From positions 868,001 to 932,000 of the forward strand of contig AP027924.1 of NCBI GenBank assembly GCA_036322855.1: DNA of 64,000 nucleotides, written 5' to 3'. The notes beneath the pieces were generated by a model. That model was given only the letters and a program-made list of their open reading frames with translations, was not told the DNA's origin and did no database searches. Below are positions 27,301 through 35,733 of this stretch, one piece after another (position 1 is the first letter of the stretch; every line of letters starts with the position of its first letter). This stretch comes from Improbicoccus pseudotrichonymphae (GTDB lineage: Bacteria; Bacillota; Clostridia; Oscillospirales; Acutalibacteraceae). The position numbers and the translations under genes were made by a program.

Positions 27301-28015
27301 GACTTCTTCCTAAACTAAGCAACCATACAAAATTACAAATACCAGAAATAAGATTAAATCTAAGAGAAAAACGCTTTCTGCGATTTCTATATCTGTTAGC
27401 TAAAATTTTAAAACGTTTGATAAATTCGATTACATTTTCAATTTTAACTTGTATTACATTTTCAATTTTAACTCGCACATTAGAAATTTCTCGATTTTTT
27501 ATTTTTCTTGTTTTGCAAGTGATCGTTTATTTTCTTTTTTGAGTTTCCGAATTTTATGAAATTTATGAATGTCTTTTGTTCTTCCTGTTTTTATCAGGCG
27601 TTTGTGCTTTTGTCTGTTTTTTTTATACTCAATTGGTGTTTCGGCTGCATCAGTTAGAATAACTTCATATTTCACATCACTTTTTTAATGCCTTGCATTC
27701 CGGAAGGGAGAACCTTCCGTTTTTTATGAGCACATCTTTAACTCATTTGATAACTTTCGCATAAAATTCTGATATTCCTAGATTTTCACCATATGAAAAT
27801 ATGTTTTGTACTCTCTTAAATATTCCAAAGTCATAAAAACCATTTCTTTTACAGATAGAGCTTATATTTTTTGTTTTTTGATTTTTTCGTCTGATGAGCT
27901 ACTTTTATGATTTCTGTCATTTTTTAGAGATTTCTTTTTTTGTGCATGTGGATCTTCTAAATTTTTTTCTTCCATGTTTTTTATTTTAACTTGTTTTTTA
28001 GTTTGGAAAGGAGTC
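27301..28015 (-). mobile_element. IS5-superfamily (DDE_Tnp_4-type) remnant, copy 1
   Basis: The ends GACTTCTTCCTAAACTAA (left) and, on the other strand at right, GACTCCTTTCCAAACT are imperfect inverted repeats flanked by TA. The minus strand encodes a recognisable C-terminal segment (KRFKILANRYRNRRKRFSLR, then FNLISGICNF) with a small tandem duplication of a KIENVI block (27425-27475). The rest is riddled with stops. About 715 bp, inactive. Confidence 0.75.
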
Positions 28016-28145
28016 TAATTAATAGAAAAATTCTGGGTTAACATCAAACGACGGTCACGATTATATCTGCATAAATTTTCCAGTTTTTTGGTAGATTTTG
28101 GTTTATGCTTTCAAATGACTTTGAAATGACTTTGATTATAACTAA
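28016..28145. other. Short gap with duplicated 11-mer
   Basis: AATGACTTTGA occurs twice in tandem near 28115-28137. No gene seen. Confidence 0.3.
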
Positions 28146-28215
28146 TAGACTTGTTCTAAAACTAAATTATTTATATGAGCAGAGTTCGAGTATCGCATTG
28201 ACAATGAAGGGGAAT
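28146..28215. repeat. MITE-like repeat family 1, deleted copy
   Basis: AGACTTGTTCTAAAACTAAA then TTATTT is the family end. It is joined directly to GAGCAGAGTTCGAGTATCGC then ATTGACAATGAA from the other half. The internal part is deleted. It ends a few nt from the stop codon of the transketolase N-terminal gene. Confidence 0.6.
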
Positions 28216-28220
28216 CAAGT

Positions 28221-29042
28221 CTAATGTAACTTATCAATGTCTTCATATCCTTCTTTTATCATGTTTGAATCTATAACCATACTGTGGTTATTCACGCCTG
28301 CTGATTCTGCGAACTTAATTCCATAACCTTTAATTGTATTCAATATAATGGCAGTTGGTTTGTTGTTTTTTTTGGACTTCGATATCGATTTATAAATTTC
28401 ATCAATATCATTGCCGTTTTTAACAATAAAAACATCCCAACCAAAAGATTCCCACTTATTCCCTATCGGTTCAACACAACAAACATCATCTACACTACCG
28501 TCTATCTGAAACTTATTACAATCAATAAACACAGTTAACGTGCTCAATTTCTGATGGGCGGCATACATTGCTGCTTCCCATACTTGTCCCTCTTGAATTT
28601 CTCCGTCGCCAAGTATTGTATAAATTTTGTTTCTTTCGCCGCGTAGACGCAACGCTATGGCCATACCAACGGCACAAGACAAACCTTGCCCCAACGAACC
28701 GGATGTCATATCTACTCCTGGAGTTTTATTCATGTCACAATGGCTGGGAAGATTGGTATTTTCTTTATTCAAAGTATAGAGCCAACTTTTATCAAAAAAA
28801 CCTAAATAACATAAAATTGCATATACAGCGGGGCCACAATGACCTTTTGAGACAATCAACCTATCCCTGTTTGATTTTTTTGGATTTTTGGGGTCAAAAT
28901 CCATAAAATGCATATACAATACAACTAAAACCTCGACAATAGAAAGACAACCACCCACATGCCCACCACCGGAAGCTTCCATTTGTATCAAAATGTTCTT
29001 CCTCACTTCTCGGCAAACAGACTTTAATTTATTTATTTCCAT
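28221..29042 (-). CDS. tkt: Transketolase, N-terminal subunit
   Basis: 273 residues from ATG 29042 (MEINKLKSVCREVRKNIL); the open frame runs further upstream but without family similarity. This half binds the TPP diphosphate: GGGHVGGCLSIVEVL near residue 24, SKGHCGPAVYAIL near 64, SGSLGQGLSCAVGMA near 110, and the TPP motif GDGEIQEGQVWEA near 141 with DCNKFQIDG near 169. The partner half is at 4870-5799. Intact signatures in both halves suggest a working heteromer despite the separation. Confidence 0.92.
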   Translation of the reverse strand: MEINKLKSVCREVRKNILIQMEASGGGHVGGCLSIVEVLVVLYMHFMDFDPKNPKKSNRDRLIVSKGHCGPAVYAILCYLGFFDKSWLYTLNKENTNLPSHCDMNKTPGVDMTSGSLGQGLSCAVGMAIALRLRGERNKIYTILGDGEIQEGQVWEAAMYAAHQKLSTLTVFIDCNKFQIDGSVDDVCCVEPIGNKWESFGWDVFIVKNGNDIDEIYKSISKSKKNNKPTAIILNTIKGYGIKFAESAGVNNHSMVIDSNMIKEGYEDIDKLH

Positions 29043-29177
29043 AAAATTTACAACCCAACCCAGTACACAAATTGTTAATTTAAGTCTAACTGTTAAGATA
29101 AACGAAATCAATATTTTCCGATTCTAGATTTTACCAAAACGGAGGTAGTTTCTTTATATTTTCGAAGATGTTTAACA

Positions 29178-29430
29178 GACTTCTTCCCAAACTAAGCAAC
29201 CATAACAAAATTACAAATACCAGAAATAAGATTAAACCTAAAAGAAAAACGCTTTCTGTGATTTCTGTATCTGTTAGCTAAAATTTTAAAACGTTTGATA
29301 AACCCGATTACATTTTCGATTTTAACTCGCACACTAGAAATTTCTCGATTTTTTAATTTTTCTTGTTTTGTAAGTAATCGTTTATTTTCTTTTTTGAGTT
29401 TCCGAATTTTTATGAAATTTATGAATGCCT
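29178..29430 (-). mobile_element. IS5-superfamily remnant, copy 2 (truncated)
   Basis: From GACTTCTTCCCAAACTAAGC it follows the 27301 copy closely for about 250 bp. It then ends abruptly at 29430, where a serine-recombinase fragment begins. The 27301 copy has an extra KIENVI duplication that this copy lacks. Confidence 0.75.
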
Positions 29431-29580
29431 TGAAATCACGTGTTTGCTAGTAGCTTCTGGATCTAGTTCCCAAGTTTTGGTCTCTTTGTTTAATTTATAA
29501 CCGTAGGGAGCAGATGTACCAATTGGTAGACTTTGTTTACTTTTTAATCTTAAGTAGACTTTACTTTGCGGCTTATGTTT
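29430..29580 (-). pseudogene. Serine site-specific recombinase fragment
   Basis: The minus strand reads SLPIGTSAPYGYKLNKETKT then WELDPEATSKHVIS. This is the start of the Recombinase domain of large serine recombinases, where the usual pattern is G-x-x-PYGY followed by W-x-I-D-P-E-A. Neither the catalytic N-terminus nor the C-terminal part is present. It was probably cut by the adjacent IS. Confidence 0.6.
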
Positions 29581-29582
29581 TT

Positions 29583-29705
29583 AGAACCCGTTTTTACAGC
29601 TTCCAAAATATGTATTTTAGGTAAATACGCAAGTATTAATTCGAATTTTTCCTTCATTTTACGAAAAAATTTCTCGAAGACATATGGCTAAAATCAAATT
29701 CCGAT
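29583..29705. repeat. Intergenic repeat family 2, copy 3
   Basis: TTTACAGCTTCCAAAATATG then TATTTT, with AATTCGAATTTTTCCTTCAT in the interior. It is inverted relative to the 10357 copy and somewhat shorter. Confidence 0.5.
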
Positions 29706-29766
29706 AAATAACCTAAGAAGTAATATTCTTAACACAATACCTGGTACTTGTTACTTATTTAATGAG

Positions 29767-30778
29767 CTAAATGAGGTGCTTGTTTTTTACTGTTACGTTG
29801 CTTGAAATGGCATTTAGAACTTCTTGAATACCATCTCCAGACTTGGCGGAGGTTTTGAAAAATGATCTATTATTACTAGAATCTTTTATAACTCTATTGC
29901 CTAATCCTAGACCCGATATTGCATTTTCTATTTCATTGTCTTCTATCTTTAACTCTTGGGTAAGATCGCTTTTACATCCTATGAACATGAATTTTGCATT
30001 TTCTGGACAATATTCTCTCACTAGATATACTACCCAATAATGCAAATAACTGTTAATGGTTTCATTTTCATTAGTGTGCCCATCTTTTTTGGTCAAATCA
30101 AAGCAAACACAGATAACTCGCGCATTTCTTACATAAATAGATAAAAGTGAATGATGTTTTTCTTGTCCCGTGGTACTCCAAATTTCCAAACTGATTTTTT
30201 CCCCTTCGACACAATTTTTTTTTAATTGATAATATTCCGCACCAATAGTCGGCACGTAATTCTCACTAAGAAATCTACCGCATAAAACATCGGAAAAACC
30301 AGTTTTCCCAACTTTTTGACCACCAACTAAGACAACTTTAAAACTATTGCTTGCAACAAACCCAACCCCGGATCCAATCGGTTTTTCAGCATCAATATTG
30401 TGGGGCTCTTCATCATTATTCAACTTACGAAGCCATAAAGCAAAACCAGCAGCACAGGGAACAGCCAAACCCAAACCACCAACAGCAAGTTTAAAATAAT
30501 TATCTTTGATTTTTTCAAGTATACCTTTACTTTTCCTACTATCTTCTTTTTTTTTGATAAAATCTTTGTTATTGCCCTCATCTTCGCCTTCACTGTCTTT
30601 TAAATCATTTTCACTATCTATATTATCACTATTATCACTTACCGGTGACCCAGCAACATTAACTTTACCATCTGTATTCAAAGGAACAGCCCCAACCAAA
30701 GACTGACAACACATAATAACAGCTAAAATAGAAGATATTATCTTATTATTTTTACTAATCTTCTTGCTATTTTTATTT

Positions 30779-30807
<29 letters not shown>
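29767..30807 (-). CDS. Modular cassette protein, locus B: Rab-like small GTPase
   Basis: 346 residues from the inner ATG. The shared N-terminus has Lys/Asn-rich 1-22, hydrophobic 23-41 and an acidic linker. A TM helix follows at about 106-126, then a Ras/Rab-type GTPase at 155-340. G1 is GGQKVGKT (162-169), G2 YVPTIG with Thr187, G3 WSTTGQE (210-216; the usual Asp of DxxG is Ser211), G4 CKSD (278-281, NKxD position) and G5 TSAK (319-322). WxxTGQE and YVPTIG are Rab-like, unlike bacterial Era/Obe or MglA proteins. No C-terminal prenylation Cys; the TM helix could replace lipid anchoring. The Ser in G3 suggests slow or no hydrolysis. The leader ATG 94 nt upstream is out of frame. Likely acts on host membrane traffic; topology and export are inferred. 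Confidence 0.85.
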
Positions 30808-30901
<94 letters not shown>

Positions 30902-30955
30902 AACCTTTCCTCCTCTGATCTTGAAATATAAATTAGCAAGAATACTGATGAAATA

Positions 30956-30984
30956 ATTATAAAATTTTTGAATTTTGCTGTCAA
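30956..30984 (-). promoter_or_regulatory. Promoter of locus B
   Basis: On the minus strand TTGACA (30984-30979), 17 nt, TATAAT (30961-30956). The same promoter block occurs at A, C, D and E. Confidence 0.8.
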
Positions 30985-31125
30985 ACAGAATTATGCGAAG
31001 CATTTTAAATGCGACATTATTTAGCGGCGACTTTGTCTCCGCAGGGGACAACTTAGAGCCGCATGTTTCTTTGGGTTTCACCCGTTTCTTTGCGCCAAAG
31101 AAATGGGTGAAAGAGAAATAAAATG
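30985..31125. repeat. Inverted upstream repeat, left arm (locus B side)
   Basis: It contains the nested palindrome GCGGCGACTTTGTCTCC/GGGGACAACTTAGAGCCGC and a 17-bp hairpin TTTCACCCGTTTCTTTG-CGC-CAAAGAAATGGGTGAAA (31076-31112). The same block is inverted at 31235-31360 and recurs at 46105-46240. Confidence 0.85.
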
Positions 31126-31234
31126 TTTTTAATTAAAAAAATGAGTACCAAATATAAAAATTATTTTACATAAAATACCAATCTATAAATTTTATATTTA
31201 AGTATTTATTAAATATTTTATAAAATTTATTTCT
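31126..31234. other. AT-rich spacer between divergent loci B and C
   Basis: About 110 bp of AT-rich sequence between the two arms; no gene. Confidence 0.4.
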
Positions 31235-31360
31235 TCCGTACCCATTTCTTTTATAAGAAACGGGTACACCCAAAGAAACATGCGGCTCTAAATTGTCTCC
31301 TGCGGAGACAAAGTCGCCGCTAAATAGTGTCGCATTTAAAATGATTCGCATAATTCTGTT
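31235..31360. repeat. Inverted upstream repeat, right arm (locus C side)
   Basis: ACATGCGGCTCTAAATTGTC then TCCTGCGGAGACAAAGTCGC is the reverse complement of the left arm with a few changes. The arm ends at the -35 hexamer of locus C. Confidence 0.85.
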
Positions 31361-31387
31361 TGACAGCAAGATTCAAAATGCTATAAT
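31360..31387 (+). promoter_or_regulatory. Promoter of locus C
   Basis: TTGACA 31360-31365, 16 nt, TATAAT 31382-31387. AGGAGG lies about 7 nt before ATG 31440. Confidence 0.8.
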
Positions 31388-31439
31388 TATCTTATTGGTA
31401 TTTTTACTGATTCATATTTTAAAATCAGGAGGAAAGGTT

Positions 31440-32426
31440 ATGAAAAATAAGTTTATTAAATCTCTTATGAGAAAAGAAAAAATAAGTAATAATGAAAATA
31501 ATAAAAAGATTAGTAAAAATAATAAGATAATTTCCTCTATCTTAGCTGTTGTTATGTGTTGTCAACCACTCGTTGGGGCTGTTAAATCTGATGAATTTGT
31601 AGGCAATAGTGATGGAATCGTCGAAGAGACGAAAGGAAAAGAAGATGTATATGGAAATACCGGGGAAGATAGTGAAAAGAAAGGCGAGAGTATTATTGAC
31701 AAGATTAAAAATCTTCCGGATTTTTTTAAGTATGTTCTCGGTATTATACTCGGTGGTGGCGGTGTTTATGTTTTGTGTAATTTGAATAAATATGATCTTG
31801 GGTTAAAATATTTAAAATTCGAACTTGAAAACAAAAAAGTAGTTTATGTTCCGACTTTTAATATGGGGAAAAAAATCGGAAAGGCAAAAGAAAATGAATT
31901 TACCAATACTGATTTTTTATATTCTCGGAAATTTTCATCATTTGGATATTCAATTGAAATTAACAATCAAATAAATGAATTAATAGAATCTGAAAGATCA
32001 GTAGAATTTAGTAAAGGTGATGAAGATGAAAGTAAAAAAAATATACTAATGTTAGATAATTTCAATGTAGGATTTCTTGAATCAAATCTTGGAATTACGA
32101 ATATTAGATCTAAATTAGTAAAAGAAAAAACAAAAGGTTTGGACGCATACTCTAGAGAGGTCTGTGAAAAACTTTTTGTTGGTACAAATGAAATATCAAA
32201 TTCAGACTTAGATGGAATATTAAAACTTTTGAATGAATGCAGAGCCGGTGTTCGCTTTGCGAGTTTATTTATTTCAGGAACAACAAATGATGATGAATCT
32301 GAAGGTAAAAATTACAAACTTCCTTTGACTGAAGAATTTGTAAAATTACTTTTAGACAAGGGAAAAGGAGTAATCGAAGAAGGAGTCGAAATAGCACCAC
32401 CACCACTGACTTTAGAATTAGAATGA
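31440..32426 (+). CDS. Modular cassette protein, locus C (leader fused to body, no GA tract)
   Basis: 328 residues from ATG 31440, which has the AGGAGG box. It begins MKNKFIKSLMRKEKI, so the leader is joined directly to the body and the GA tract has been deleted. The signal-like stretch IISSILAVVMCCQPLVGAV and an acidic linker follow, then a Gly-rich TM helix (YVLGIILGGGGVYVL) near residue 105. The remaining ~210 residues form a domain I do not recognise; its end (KLPLTEEFVKLLLDKG) weakly resembles the tails of loci A and D. It is divergent from locus B across an inverted repeat. This gene is the best evidence that the leader ATG is the genuine start for the family. Confidence 0.75.
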   Translation: MKNKFIKSLMRKEKISNNENNKKISKNNKIISSILAVVMCCQPLVGAVKSDEFVGNSDGIVEETKGKEDVYGNTGEDSEKKGESIIDKIKNLPDFFKYVLGIILGGGGVYVLCNLNKYDLGLKYLKFELENKKVVYVPTFNMGKKIGKAKENEFTNTDFLYSRKFSSFGYSIEINNQINELIESERSVEFSKGDEDESKKNILMLDNFNVGFLESNLGITNIRSKLVKEKTKGLDAYSREVCEKLFVGTNEISNSDLDGILKLLNECRAGVRFASLFISGTTNDDESEGKNYKLPLTEEFVKLLLDKGKGVIEEGVEIAPPPLTLELE

Positions 32427-32431
32427 GAGAG

Positions 32432-32470
32432 AAATTGTTGCTCTCAACCAACGTGGCGTTTGCGATTTGG
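32432..32470 (+). terminator. Weak stem-loop after locus C
   Basis: CTCTCAACCAA and TTGGTTTGAG can pair around a GC-richer loop just after the stop. No clear T-run, so the call is tentative. Confidence 0.35.
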
Positions 32471-32471
32471 T

Positions 32472-32505
32472 TTGAGGGCATTGCGAAATAAATATATGAG
32501 TGATA
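32472..32505 (+). repeat. Solo terminal repeat of the IS1-like element
   Basis: GGGCATTGCGAAATAAATAT then ATGAGTGATACTAT is the same end sequence found at 42633 and (inverted) 43034, here without any transposase. Confidence 0.75.
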
Positions 32506-32595
32506 CTATATTCTGGAAATTCACATGCTTGAAAAAAATGTAATTTGATGCTAATATCTCCGAGTGGTTGGTTTTGATTATTCGGGGGTTTTTGC

Positions 32596-33954
32596 ATGAA
32601 TAAGGTTTCTTTTGAACAAATAGTCAGTTTGTGTAAAATTCGTGGTTTTATATTTCAAGGTTCTGAAATTTATGGTGGATTGGCTAACACTTGGGATTAT
32701 GGCCCTCTCGGAAGTAGATTAAAAAACAATTTAAAAGACGCTTGGAGAAAAAAATTTATACAGGAAAGAAGTAACAGTTATGAGCTTGATTCCGCTATTT
32801 TGATGCACCCTAGGGTTTGGGAGGCAAGCGGGCATGTTGAAAGTTTTTCAGATCCGCTCATCGATTGTAAAAAATGCAAGATAAGAAGCAGAGCGGATAA
32901 TTTAATAGAAAATGCCGGTTTATCCGGAAATTCTCTCGGTAATGACGAAATGTTTGAATTAATAAAATCAAATGGTATCAAATGCCCATCTTGCGGTGAA
33001 TGCGATTTTACCGAGATCAGAGAATTTAATTTAATGTTCGAAACTTATAGAGGAACAACAAATGACAAAAAAAGTATTGTTTATTTAAGACCCGAAAATG
33101 CCCAAGGAGAATATATTAACTTTGCTAATGTTCAAAGAAGTATGAGATGTAAACTTCCATTTGGCATTGGGCAGATTGGTAAGGCTTTTAGAAACGAAAT
33201 CACTCCGGGCAACTTTACTTTTAGAACTATAGAATTTGAACAAATGGAATATCAAACATTTTGTAAAAAGGGATTCGACACCGAATTGTATGATTATTTC
33301 AAAAAATACGGAATGAATTTCTTCGAAGAAATAGGAATTCCGAAAACTTTATTGAGATTTCACGATCATGAAAAATTAGCCCATTATGCTAAGGCAGCAT
33401 GCGACATAGAGTTTTTGTTCCCTTTTGGTTGGGGGGAGATAAATGGAACTCATAACAGAACAGATTATGATTTATCAAGGCATCAACAGTACAGTAAGAA
33501 AAGCATGGAATATTTAGATTCGGAGACAAATGAGAAATTTATTCCGTACATAATAGAATCAACTTATGGTGTTGACAGAATATTTTTGGCTTTGATTTGT
33601 TCAGCATATGCAGAAGAAGAAGTGAATGGAGATACAAGAAAGATTTTAAAATTAAATCACAAAATTGCTCCATACAAGGCTGCTATTTTGCCATTATCTA
33701 AAAATTTGTCTTCGAAAGCATATGAAATCTATAAAGATTTATCTCGTATGTGCATGTGCGACTATGACGAAGCAGGAAGCATAGGAAAAAGATACAGAAG
33801 GCAAGATGAAATTGGAACGCCACTATGTGTAACTTATGATTTTGATTCGGAAACCGATGGCAAAATGACAATCAGACAAAGAGATAGTATGATTCAAGAA
33901 CGTATTGATATTTCAGAATTAAAGAATTATATGAGTAATTATCTAAAAAGGTAA
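32596..33954 (+). CDS. glyS: Glycyl-tRNA synthetase (dimeric type)
   Basis: 452 residues. Class II synthetase that charges tRNA-Gly. It is the single-chain alpha2 type found in Firmicutes such as Staphylococcus, eukaryotes and archaea. Motif 1 with FQGSEIYGGLANTWDYGPLG near residue 18, motif 2 GKAFRNEITPGNFTFRTIEFEQMEY near 195 and motif 3 with STYGVDRIFLALI near 322 are intact. The C-terminal anticodon domain ends SMIQERIDISELKNYM. A four-Cys zinc-like cluster (CKKCK, CPSCGEC) is present. No T-box leader is visible in the 170-bp upstream region. Confidence 0.96.
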   Translation: MNKVSFEQIVSLCKIRGFIFQGSEIYGGLANTWDYGPLGSRLKNNLKDAWRKKFIQERSNSYELDSAILMHPRVWEASGHVESFSDPLIDCKKCKIRSRADNLIENAGLSGNSLGNDEMFELIKSNGIKCPSCGECDFTEIREFNLMFETYRGTTNDKKSIVYLRPENAQGEYINFANVQRSMRCKLPFGIGQIGKAFRNEITPGNFTFRTIEFEQMEYQTFCKKGFDTELYDYFKKYGMNFFEEIGIPKTLLRFHDHEKLAHYAKAACDIEFLFPFGWGEINGTHNRTDYDLSRHQQYSKKSMEYLDSETNEKFIPYIIESTYGVDRIFLALICSAYAEEEVNGDTRKILKLNHKIAPYKAAILPLSKNLSSKAYEIYKDLSRMCMCDYDEAGSIGKRYRRQDEIGTPLCVTYDFDSETDGKMTIRQRDSMIQERIDISELKNYMSNYLKR

Positions 33955-33987
33955 GGACACAATAAAACATTAAGGGATTATATTAAA

Positions 33988-34956
33988 ATGAATTTCAAAA
34001 CTGTTGCGATTTTAACCAGCGGAGGTGATGCCCCGGGGATGAATGCTGCGATACGTGCCGTTGTGCGCTCCGCGGCTTCGAAAGGCATAAGGCCTTTGGG
34101 TGTAAGACGTGGTTTTAATGGTCTTATATATCGTGATGTTTTTGAAATGAATATTAGAAGTGTTTCCGACATAATAGAACGCGGTGGGACTATACTTTAT
34201 ACCGCTAGAAGCCCAGAATTTCTGACGGACAAAGGGTTAAAAAAAGCGGTTGACAATTGTGCAAGAATGAATATAGATGCGATTGTTGTTATTGGCGGAG
34301 ATGGCTCTATGAGAGGAGCCGAACGTTTATGTAAATCTGGAATAAATTGTATATGTCTACCTGGGACTATAGACAACGACATTGCCTGCAGTGAATATTC
34401 CATAGGATTCGATACTGCTGTAAATAACGCCATGTTAATGATAGATAAAATAAGAGATACAGCCCAATCACACGACAGATGTAATATTATTGAAGTTATG
34501 GGTAGACGCTGCGGTAACATAGCGGTTCACACAGGAATGGCAGTTGGAGCAACCGCTATTTTAATTCCGGAATATAAGTTTAATTTTCAGAAAGACATAA
34601 TCGACAGAATTAATTTTACTCAAAGTATAGGGAAAAGACACTTTATAATAATAATAGCCGAAGGATTAAGACAAACTCAAAAAATTAACGAGGAAATTGT
34701 AAGAAAAATAGGAATTGAATCGCGCGTTACCATTTTAGGACATGTCCAACGCGGTGGATCACCAAGTGCCAAAGACAGAATCGCCGCCAGCGAAATGGGT
34801 TGCCTAGCAGTCGAACTCTTAATGTCCGGAGAAAACGGAAAAGTGATAGTGGTAAAAAATAACAGAATAATACCAATAGACATATATGCCGCTTTAAAAT
34901 CCAAAAAATTGTTCGACTTTAATTTTTACGAAAAAGCTTTAGAAATTTCCGTCTGA
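33988..34956 (+). CDS. pfkA: 6-phosphofructokinase
   Basis: 322 residues, the normal length for bacterial ATP-PFK. It phosphorylates fructose-6-P to fructose-1,6-bisP in glycolysis. Motifs: ILTSGGDAPGMNAAIRAV (ATP loop, about 8-25), GGDGSMRGA (about 102-110, the Gly after GGD marking ATP rather than PPi use), LPGTIDNDIACSEYSIGFDTA with catalytic Asp near 127, EVMGRRCG near 170 and GHVQRGGSPSAKDR near 250. It starts 34 nt after glyS and may be co-transcribed with it. Confidence 0.96.
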   Translation: MNFKTVAILTSGGDAPGMNAAIRAVVRSAASKGIRPLGVRRGFNGLIYRDVFEMNIRSVSDIIERGGTILYTARSPEFLTDKGLKKAVDNCARMNIDAIVVIGGDGSMRGAERLCKSGINCICLPGTIDNDIACSEYSIGFDTAVNNAMLMIDKIRDTAQSHDRCNIIEVMGRRCGNIAVHTGMAVGATAILIPEYKFNFQKDIIDRINFTQSIGKRHFIIIIAEGLRQTQKINEEIVRKIGIESRVTILGHVQRGGSPSAKDRIAASEMGCLAVELLMSGENGKVIVVKNNRIIPIDIYAALKSKKLFDFNFYEKALEISV

Positions 34957-34989
34957 ACTATTGCATCACTATTTTATATCCAAATGTAC

Positions 34990-35055
34990 CTATTGTTCTT
35001 CCACTATCACGCTACTTGAAATGGTATTCAAAACTTCTTAAACATCATTTTACTA
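34990..35055 (-). pseudogene. 3' fragment of a third Rab-like gene
   Basis: The minus strand reads EVLNTISSSVIVEEQ then stop, preceded by an in-frame stop. This matches the C-terminal helix of the Rab-like ORFs (EVQNAISS, EVLNAISS). It lies directly beyond the 3' end of the 35059 ORF, a short partial tandem copy. Confidence 0.6.
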
Positions 35056-35058
35056 TAC

Positions 35059-35733
35059 CTATACCGTTTCCACGCCACGGACTTCCATGCAACTTGAAAT
35101 GGCATTTTGAACTTCTTTAAAACCATCTCCAGTCTTGGCGGAGGTTTTGAAAAATAATCTATTATTACTATTAGAATCTTTTATAATTTTATTGTTATCT
35201 AATCCTAGACTCAATATTGCATTTCCTATTTTATCATTACCATTTGCTTCTTGTCTGGAATCACTTTTACATCCTATGAACATTAATTTTGCATCTTCTG
35301 AGCAATGTTCTCTCACTGCATTTACACAAACACGCAAATAAATGTTAATGGTTTTATTTTCATTAGTGTGCACACCATTTTCTTTGTTCAAATCAAAGCA
35401 AACACAGACAATTTGCGCACCTTGTAAATAAGTAGATAAAAGTGAACGATATCTTTTTTGTCCCGCGGTATCACAAATTTGCAATTCAAGCATTCTTTCT
35501 TTGGTATCCTGTTTGTTTTTTAGTTTAAAAGTCGCACTTATATTCGGTACGTATTTCTCAACAAAAGATCTACCGCATAAAACATCGGAAAAACCAGTTT
35601 TCCCAACTTGTGAATCACCAAGTAAGCAAACTTTAAGAATTATGTCTACAACAATCTTACTCGGATAACTACTCGGGGGATTCTCCTTCTGGTTGAGTGT
35701 AATATAATTTTGCAACGCCCATCCTTCTTTCAA
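35059..35733 (-). CDS. Rab-like small GTPase ORF overlapping a coiled-coil gene
   Basis: Up to 224 residues; GTPase core about 32-215. G1 GDSQVGKT (39-46), switch region YVPNISATF (Thr replaced), G3 ICDTAGQKR (86-93, canonical DTAGQ), G4 CKSD (155-158), G5 TSAK (197-200). It is closely related to the domain in locus B but has no signal, TM or prenyl Cys of its own. The first 65 nt overlap the end of the coiled-coil gene in the +1 frame, and no start with an RBS is visible near the core. Either a +1 shift at CCCCC (35673-35677 area) yields a coiled-coil-Rab fusion, or it is translated by coupling, or the fusion was broken by an indel. Confidence 0.65.
   Translation of the reverse strand: MKEGWALQNYITLNQKENPPSSYPSKIVVDIILKVCLLGDSQVGKTGFSDVLCGRSFVEKYVPNISATFKLKNKQDTKERMLELQICDTAGQKRYRSLLSTYLQGAQIVCVCFDLNKENGVHTNENKTINIYLRVCVNAVREHCSEDAKLMFIGCKSDSRQEANGNDKIGNAILSLGLDNNKIIKDSNSNNRLFFKTSAKTGDGFKEVQNAISSCMEVRGVETV

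Noticed and set aside
27133..27318. Small gene between the M23 gene and the IS remnant
   Set aside because: No RBS, no family similarity, and its end overlaps the IS terminal repeat.
32427..32595. T-box leader for glyS
   Set aside because: No specifier loop, no TGGNACCGCG-type T-box sequence and no antiterminator pairing could be found.
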